A stretch of 11,474 bases of DNA from Ochromonadaceae sp. CCMP2298 (taxonomy: Eukaryota > Sar > Synurophyceae > Ochromonadales > Ochromonadaceae), in NCBI GenBank assembly GCA_026770595.1, contig MU633622.1, positions 23,800-35,273 of the forward strand, written 5' to 3'. Shown here piece after piece: positions 7,056 to 11,474 of this stretch; position 1 is the first letter of the stretch, and the number at the start of each line of letters is the position of its first letter. A program made the position numbers and the translations under genes. Under the pieces are notes generated by a model. The model was not told the DNA's origin. It searched no databases and saw only the letters and a program-made list of their open reading frames with translations.

Positions 7056-7133
7056 TAGCAGACAGCTGGGATTGGAAACTCAGATCCCACATTTCTACGA
7101 CCAGCTGCCTGCTAAAAGCCGTTTTCCAGTCCC
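7056..7133. other. Interleaved inverted repeats just inside the insertion
   Basis: TAGCAGACAGCTGG (7056-7069) pairs with CCAGCTGCCTGCTA (7101-7114) with one mismatch. The next segment, GGGATTGGAAAC, pairs imperfectly with GTTTTCCAGTCCC near 7121-7133. The order A, B, A', B' means both stems could form only as alternatives or as a pseudoknot. It lies about 90 bp from the left junction of the insertion. Confidence 0.5.
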
Positions 7134-7855
7134 ACTTTACTGCTAAATCTGGGTTTTTCTGAGTTCGCGTAGTTAGGATCCTCGCTTCCAGCACGCAGGA
7201 CAGTTCAACTCGCGGTTAGGATGTGCGCCGAAAACTGCGAGAGTGGAGGGCTCGTTCACAATTATACCCCAATTCAGAGCAACACCAACAACCAAGATGA
7301 GCTTCGCCAAAGACTCTGCCAGCCCCGACGCCTCCTCCGTCGCATCCGAGGACGTTCCGATCCAGCAGGTGATTTTCGCGACCCAGATGGGTCTGCAGTT
7401 CGAAGATCTGTTGGACGACGACGAGCTCGAGTGGAGCTTCGAGAGAGAGGCGCTGATGATTCCAGTTCCGAAAGGCATTCCGAAGTTCGAGTTGGGCCAG
7501 AACCTCCCTGACTGGGTCAACATGGCGGCATCGCTGAAGAGCGGGCCCAAGTACATCAAGGAGGTGATCGACTTGGTGCTGGACCACGAGGCTCGCCTCA
7601 ACCCTACTGAGGAGAACCTCCTACCCAACCTTAAGCTCTACATCTTGGACAGCTTCGATGAGGAGAAGACGGCGGTCGCGGACAAGAAGACGCCCACCAC
7701 CATGCGCTCCACCTTCAGCATTCTGACCAAGTGGTGGAAGTACACGGGCAGAGGACACCTGAAGATGTAGGCGCCCTTGGTCAGCGACAAGCTAAACGAC
7801 TTTGAGAAAGACTACTGCACCACGAAGTCGCCCACGTTCACCAAGCCTGACATGG

Positions 7856-7922
7856 GTAAGTGGCGCATGCTTAATTTACAATACACATCACTTCACTAAC
7901 TTCCCAAAACACCCAACCACAG
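7856..7922 (+). other. Intron 1 of the recombinase pseudogene
   Basis: It begins GTAAGTGGCG and ends CCAACCACAG, with CACTAAC about 28 nt before the acceptor. Removing it restores the frame ATG G|GG ACG. Confidence 0.75.
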
Positions 7923-8317
7923 GGACGCTGCACGCCATGCCCGATACGCCGGAGACCATATTCTACAAGACTTTCTCCTCCGTGGCCATCTGCCTGGCTG
8001 GCCGCAAGTGCGAGGTCGTGGAGTTCAAGGTGGGGGACGTGGTCCGTGTCTCGGACGAGAACGGGGCCGCGTCCTACCACATCTTCTTCGACAGGAGCAA
8101 GAACACCTCCAACAGGACGTCGGACAGGGAAATGGCTGTGATGACCTGTGCCCTGGGAGTGGCTGCATCGCGCTTTGCCCTCACGGAGTCCCCACACCCG
8201 TGCAGAAGGACAAGAAGTTATTCCGCAAGATCTCCGTGACCAAAGGCGGCAAGATGACCATGTCGTGGCAGGCGCAGAACATCGGGAAGGGCCCTTGCGC
8301 GGATGTGTCGAAGAAGA

Positions 8318-8390
8318 GTAAGATATTACATGCCTTTATTGATGTTTACATATTACACTGTCTAACCTTCTCCTCTACCACACACTATAG
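8318..8390 (+). other. Intron 2 of the recombinase pseudogene
   Basis: It begins GTAAGATATT and ends CACACTATAG, with GTCTAACC about 27 nt before the acceptor. Removing it joins AAG AAG A|TT GCC and gives the conserved IAQLLGYENW before the HxxR box. Confidence 0.8.
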
Positions 8391-8696
8391 TTGCCCAGCT
8401 GCTGGGCTACGAGAACTGGGCCAAGTACACCAGCCACTGCTTCCGACGCACGGCAGTGACCTGAGGAGCCAATGCCGACCTCACCATGCCGCAGCTGAAG
8501 GCTCTGTCGGGAGAAGACGCGTCTGGGGCTCCTTCCTCCGACGGGCTCGGCCCCACTGAAACCACTCAACGACAAGAGACGCCGGGTGCGCACCGCCACG
8601 ACTGGTAGCGCCCCCGTCTACAACATCTCCCTCACCATCACGGGGGACGTGTCTGCCCCCCTGAGCCTGTTCTCGGACGGCAATATGCCCCTGTAG

Positions 8697-9012
8697 AGGA
8701 TAGGAGAGGGGAGGGACGCGAGGTAAGGGAGGGGGGGAGGGGGGTAAAGGAGGTTATTCAAGACCCCCTTGCTATAGGAGCAAGTGGGTCAGTTGTACGC
8801 TGCTTCGTAGATTAGCACAGCTGATGCAGAGCGGCAACGGACGGGTTGTATAGTGCACGTGTAGACTAGCAATATCAGTGCGTTGTACTAGCCATGTCTA
8901 TGATTGTAAAGCTGAAAGACAGTATATCATCACTCAATTGACTTCGAATTGCAAAGCAAACTACCACCTATAACATGCACGACACGATATGCCACATATA
9001 GGTAAAAAGGGC
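8697..9012. other. Spacer between the recombinase pseudogene and the minus-strand ORF
   Basis: A G-rich tract (about 8700-8755) is followed by unremarkable AT-richer sequence. I see no gene, RNA or strong hairpin. The two flanking ORFs point towards each other, so this should hold both 3' ends. Confidence 0.5.
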
Positions 9013-9462
9013 CTAGACGTTGAGCTCCCCGAGAGTGAGTGGCCCAGCGGTGACCTCCCCAGGCTCCCTATCCCACAGCTCCAGCAAGTGCCGCGCCTCC
9101 CACGCCACATCCTGCGGCAAGTTTGCGTATCGGGCAGCCCACCACTGACAGATCCGCATATACCCGCGTCAGAGCTGAGTCAGATGAAGGCCCCTGTCCT
9201 TCTGCCAGCGCAAGAAGTCGGGCACCAAGTCAGCAAGCGTGTCTGCGTTGCGACTGCCCTCCTCTGCGTGGAAGGCCACGAATCTAAAAATGTCCTCGTG
9301 GTCGTCGTACCGCACGCCACAGACATCGCAGAACGTGAGGGTGAGTTTGTTCGTAAGCCAGTGATACGACACTTCTTCTTCCCAGCTCAGTGAGCTGTGG
9401 GCAGTGTCATCGCTCACGCTCGTCTGCACCACTTCCTGCTGGTCCTCGCCGGCACCATCCAT
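9013..9462 (-). CDS. Small ORF of the insertion, interrupted by one TGA, function unknown
   Basis: From ATG 9462 the frame encodes an acidic start (MDGAGEDQQEVVQTSVSDD), then LTLTFCDVCGVRYDDHEDIF with a Cys-x2-Cys pair. A Trp/Leu-rich helical part follows (ADLVPDFLRWQKDRG, RGYMRICQWWAARYANLP, WEARHLLELWDRE), ending at a TAG at 9013-9015. A TGA at 9169-9171 lies between LHLTQL and RGYMRIC, but composition is the same on both sides. The product is either 97 residues or, if read through, 149. The helical half loosely recalls the core-binding region of tyrosine recombinases, but this is a weak impression. It is oriented opposite to the recombinase pseudogene and lies within the same insertion. 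Confidence 0.45.
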
Positions 9463-9564
9463 TATCGCAGCTGGCTGCACAGTCTCTTCAAAGCACTCAA
9501 AGCACTCAAAAGCTCACCACTCGAACAATAAACAGCATTCGCACCCTCGCGCGGAAAGCACGGT

Positions 9565-9680
9565 AGTAGCAGCAGCAGCAGTAGCAGCGTTCACCTTTCC
9601 CAAGATCCCCTTCGGCTGCAGGGACGTCGACGATCTGAGGAGGTGGAGTCAGTGCGAATTGGTGGTCGGCCTCGTTGGTC
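9565..9680 (+). repeat. Right copy of the 116-bp direct repeat flanking the insertion
   Basis: It matches 6851-6966 at 114 of 116 positions and lies in the same reading frame. To its right the large gene continues; to its left is insertion sequence with no extension of the repeat. Confidence 0.95.
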
Positions 9681-11178
9681 CAAACGGGCCACGAGTGACT
9701 ATGTTCTCAAATTTAACTGATGGGCGGCCATTGCTCCCCCTCGATGATCCTGCAGCACTCCCTAAAAGACGTGCTGCAAACCGTCCCACTGCCATATGGG
9801 GAGTAAGGCGAACGCTCTGGGACCTTTGCAACAAGCTCACCCGTGCTTTTGTGCGATCAGCTGGCTTCCACGGACAGCTCTTGTGGATTACCATAGAGAT
9901 CAAACCTTGCCACGCGCTCCTCAACACGCTTGGGGCGAACGGACAGCTTCGGAGAGCCGCTGAACTATATAACACGTATTGGGACACCTGTAACGTCTGC
10001 GCAAATGAGTTAGGACTGGACCACGGGGCGGTGCGGCTGGTCGCGGTAGAGTTCTGCGCCGAAAGGAAGTGCAGTACTGCGTTTGCTGATGGGATTCTGG
10101 ACCCCCAAGATGCTGATATCTTGATGCCACACGCAGCAGCCGTGTTCTTGTTAGTACCAGTTTCCGGCACCAATCACTGTGGCGAAGTTGCTGCCTGGTT
10201 GCACGCACATCACTTCAAGGGAAAAAGGGGGTTTAAAAGAGACAGATAGGGTGGGCGCTGGTACTGCATGACTCGGTTGAGCTTCGCTGAAAGCTATGGC
10301 ATCATCGAGTATAACATGAATGCTAGTCAGAATAACTCATACTTCATCAAACAGCTGGCATGGCTCTCCTCAATGCACGTGGCAGTCACCTGGAACTTGT
10401 TGGGTGAGCTGTGGGTTTGGGGGTACAGGGCAACGCTCACAGTGGCGGAACCCAGACCCCCGCGTGTTGTGCCTCTCGACATCTTGATGCCGCGTAGCCC
10501 TCGTGCTTTCAATTCCCAATCAATTGATCAGGCACTTCATAAGGCTGTGGCTGCTGGTGCTGGTCCCGTCACTGATGGTGCTATCGCTCGTGCTGCTGTC
10601 CTTGCTCCTCTCGCTGCCGCTGCCACCTCCGCTGGCACTGCCCCTGCCCCTGCTGCCGCCGCTGCTGCTCTCTCTGCAGCTGCCACCGCCACTGCTCCCC
10701 CTGCTGTGGCATTTATATCGCTGCCGGCAGCGGTGGCCTCCGGTGCTGTGGCGATGCGCGTCTCCTGGTCACAGCCGGAGTCTCACTCGTCACAGGCTTC
10801 GTCGCCGGCGGGGACCCAGCAGGCTCAGCCACCAACGCTGGAGTCACCGCAGGCCCAGCAGTCACAGACTTAGTCACAGTCTTCGCAGTCTCCGCCGGCG
10901 CCGCAGGCACAGCAGCATAGTTCAGAGCTCTCGCAAGAAGAACTTTGGGCAGCTGAAGAGGGGGTTCCGGAAGAAACGGATGCTGTACTCCCCCTTCTTA
11001 ACACAAATGAGGAGTAGCAAGAAGATTCGGACTCAGCGCAGAACCTGGATATAGCAGCGCAGGACCTGGACATAGCATATAATGCCGCAATAGCAGTCGA
11101 GACTCCTGCCATGGGGGCTTGGGAACAGATAATCGAAAACTCGCTTAGCCAGTTCAATAAATGGCTAACCAACATGTA
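9565..11178 (+). pseudogene. C-terminal part of the large unrecognised gene, with three in-frame TAG codons
   Basis: The frame enters through the 116-bp repeat (FTFPKIPFGCRDVDDLRRWS) and has no ATG until well inside (VTMFSNL), so it cannot be a normal gene start. It continues to TAA 11176-11178 with only three stops, all TAG: 10247-10249 (GFKRDR-TAG-GGRWYC), 10871-10873 (QQSQT-TAG-SQSSQS) and 11016-11018 (NTNEE-TAG-QEDSDS). Sequence character is unchanged across each one. Segments in order are a globular part (about 9681-10249, with ADILMPHAAAVFLLVP), a second part (10268-10500, with LDILMPRSPRAF), an Ala/Thr/Pro linker, a Ser/Gln-rich stretch, and an acidic C-terminus (ELSQEELWAAEEGV, DIAAQDLDIAYNAA, WEQIIENSLSQF). 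Joined to the N-terminal part the protein would be about 690 residues. No family is recognised. It could be an active gene with UAG decoding, or a decaying one. Confidence 0.55.
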
Positions 11179-11379
11179 ACAGAATCTACTTAATTTCTTT
11201 TTCTCATAACAAAACACTGTCAATCAATATATTCATATTCACAAAAATAAACCATGGTATCCACCCAAGGTATCTAAATATGCGTTGGATTTTTAAAAAA
11301 AATTGGGGGAATTTTGTTTTGATATATCGGCGCGGTTTGTGTCATCACTACATATGTAAGAAGCCGATGGCTGCGTAGG
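11179..11379. other. AT-rich 3' flank of the large gene
   Basis: This probably holds the 3' UTR. An AATAAA hexamer lies at 11246-11251. A T/A-rich run (TTTTTAAAAAAAATTGG) sits near 11290. No gene is seen before the outer repeat begins. Confidence 0.45.
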
Positions 11380-11474
11380 CTTCCAATCGCTGAAGAGTAA
11401 ATGCCACTTCAATGGACGCTGTTATCAGCTACACGTATGATGAATGTGTCATGATCAATAGAACATCAGCTAGA
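11380..11474 (+). repeat. Right copy of the outer 95-bp direct repeat, cut by the window end
   Basis: It is identical to 3688-3782 over all 95 nt available. The window ends inside the match, so the repeat may be longer than 95 bp. Confidence 0.97.

Larger units (their letters stand above)
7297..8696 (+). pseudogene. Degenerate Crypton-like tyrosine recombinase, three exons
   Basis: Exon 1 runs from ATG 7297 to 7855, intron 7856-7922 (67 nt), exon 2 7923-8317, intron 8318-8390 (73 nt), exon 3 from 8391. Both introns are GT-AG with a CTAAC branch motif, and both joins keep frame (PDMG|TLHAMP, SKK|IAQLLGYENW). The family match rests on order and spacing. A helical N-terminal region ends TMRSTFSILTKWWKYTGRGH, which resembles the core-binding domain. 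Then comes the box I arginine region CLAGRKCEVVEFKVGDV (Arg codon 8003-8005), a beta-strand lysine in FFDRSKNTSNR (Lys codon 8099-8101), and box II YTSHCFRRTAVT with HxxR (8435-8446). ANADLTMPQLKALSG follows, where active enzymes go on to an H/W and the nucleophilic Tyr. No such Tyr is visible in any frame. Other lesions are a TAG at 7768-7770, a frameshift near 8180-8200 and a TGA at 8462-8464. A tail in a third frame (SAPVYNISLTITGDV) ends at TAG 8694-8696. Family members cut and join DNA through a circular intermediate; this copy is probably inactive. Confidence 0.75.

Noticed and set aside
8462-9171. TGA read as tryptophan, suggested by in-frame TGA in the recombinase and the minus-strand ORF
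   Set aside because: All Trp codons read in the dehydrogenase gene are TGG, the recombinase has other lesions including a frameshift, and only two TGAs support the idea. Decay explains them.
6851-9680. Simple target-site duplication from a cut-and-paste transposase
   Set aside because: A 116-bp repeat is much longer than known target-site duplications, and no terminal inverted repeats were seen at the insertion edges.
10503-11054. Leu/Pro then Arg/Ser-rich frame overlapping the C-terminal part
   Set aside because: It is an alternative reading of the GCT/GCC-rich linker with extreme composition; the TAG-interrupted frame continues from the conserved upstream protein and reaches a varied C-terminus.
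3688-11474. LTR retrotransposon
   Set aside because: The repeats do not show a visible TG...CA boundary, and no reverse transcriptase, protease, RNase H or integrase motif was found between them.

Overview
The window reads as nuclear DNA of an intron-rich unicellular eukaryote. One gene is split by six GT-AG introns, other spliced exons occur on both strands, and GC-rich coding DNA alternates with AT-rich spacers and many minisatellites. I cannot name the species. The window stops inside a repeat, so it may be a whole contig that ended at a repeat.

Positions 1-3137 look like host DNA. The 3' part of an unrecognised acidic low-complexity gene (+ strand, open at the left edge, ending at 769) converges on a complete 7-exon gene (- strand, 3137 to 1144). 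That gene encodes a 374-residue 3-beta-hydroxysteroid dehydrogenase / sterol-4-alpha-carboxylate 3-dehydrogenase-like enzyme. All seven exons join in frame.

Positions 3354 to the end look like a mobile or repeated element. A 95-bp segment at 3688-3782 recurs without change at 11380-11474, where the window ends, so about 7.7 kb lies between two direct copies. The left part (3.3-5.6 kb) is mostly non-coding and full of structure: a 21-bp inverted repeat, a strong hairpin, an array of about ten 17-20 bp units carrying GAG...CTC dyads, and a 9-bp-period tract that reads as tripeptide repeats. From 5.65 kb a spliced leader runs into a large unrecognised gene starting at 6384.

The large gene is cut in two. 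Its N-terminal part (6384-6966) and C-terminal part (9565-11178) share a 116-bp segment (114 of 116 bases identical, same reading frame). Between the copies sits a 2.7-kb insertion with a decayed tyrosine recombinase related to Crypton recombinases (two short introns; recognisable Arg, Lys and HxxR boxes; no visible Tyr box) and a small minus-strand ORF. This suggests a recombinase-encoding circle integrated inside the gene of a larger element.

The C-terminal part stays in one frame to a TAA at 11176-11178. It is interrupted only by three TAG codons, never by TAA or TGA, although those triplets are common in the other frames. Suppression or reassignment of UAG, or CAG-to-TAG decay, should be tested.
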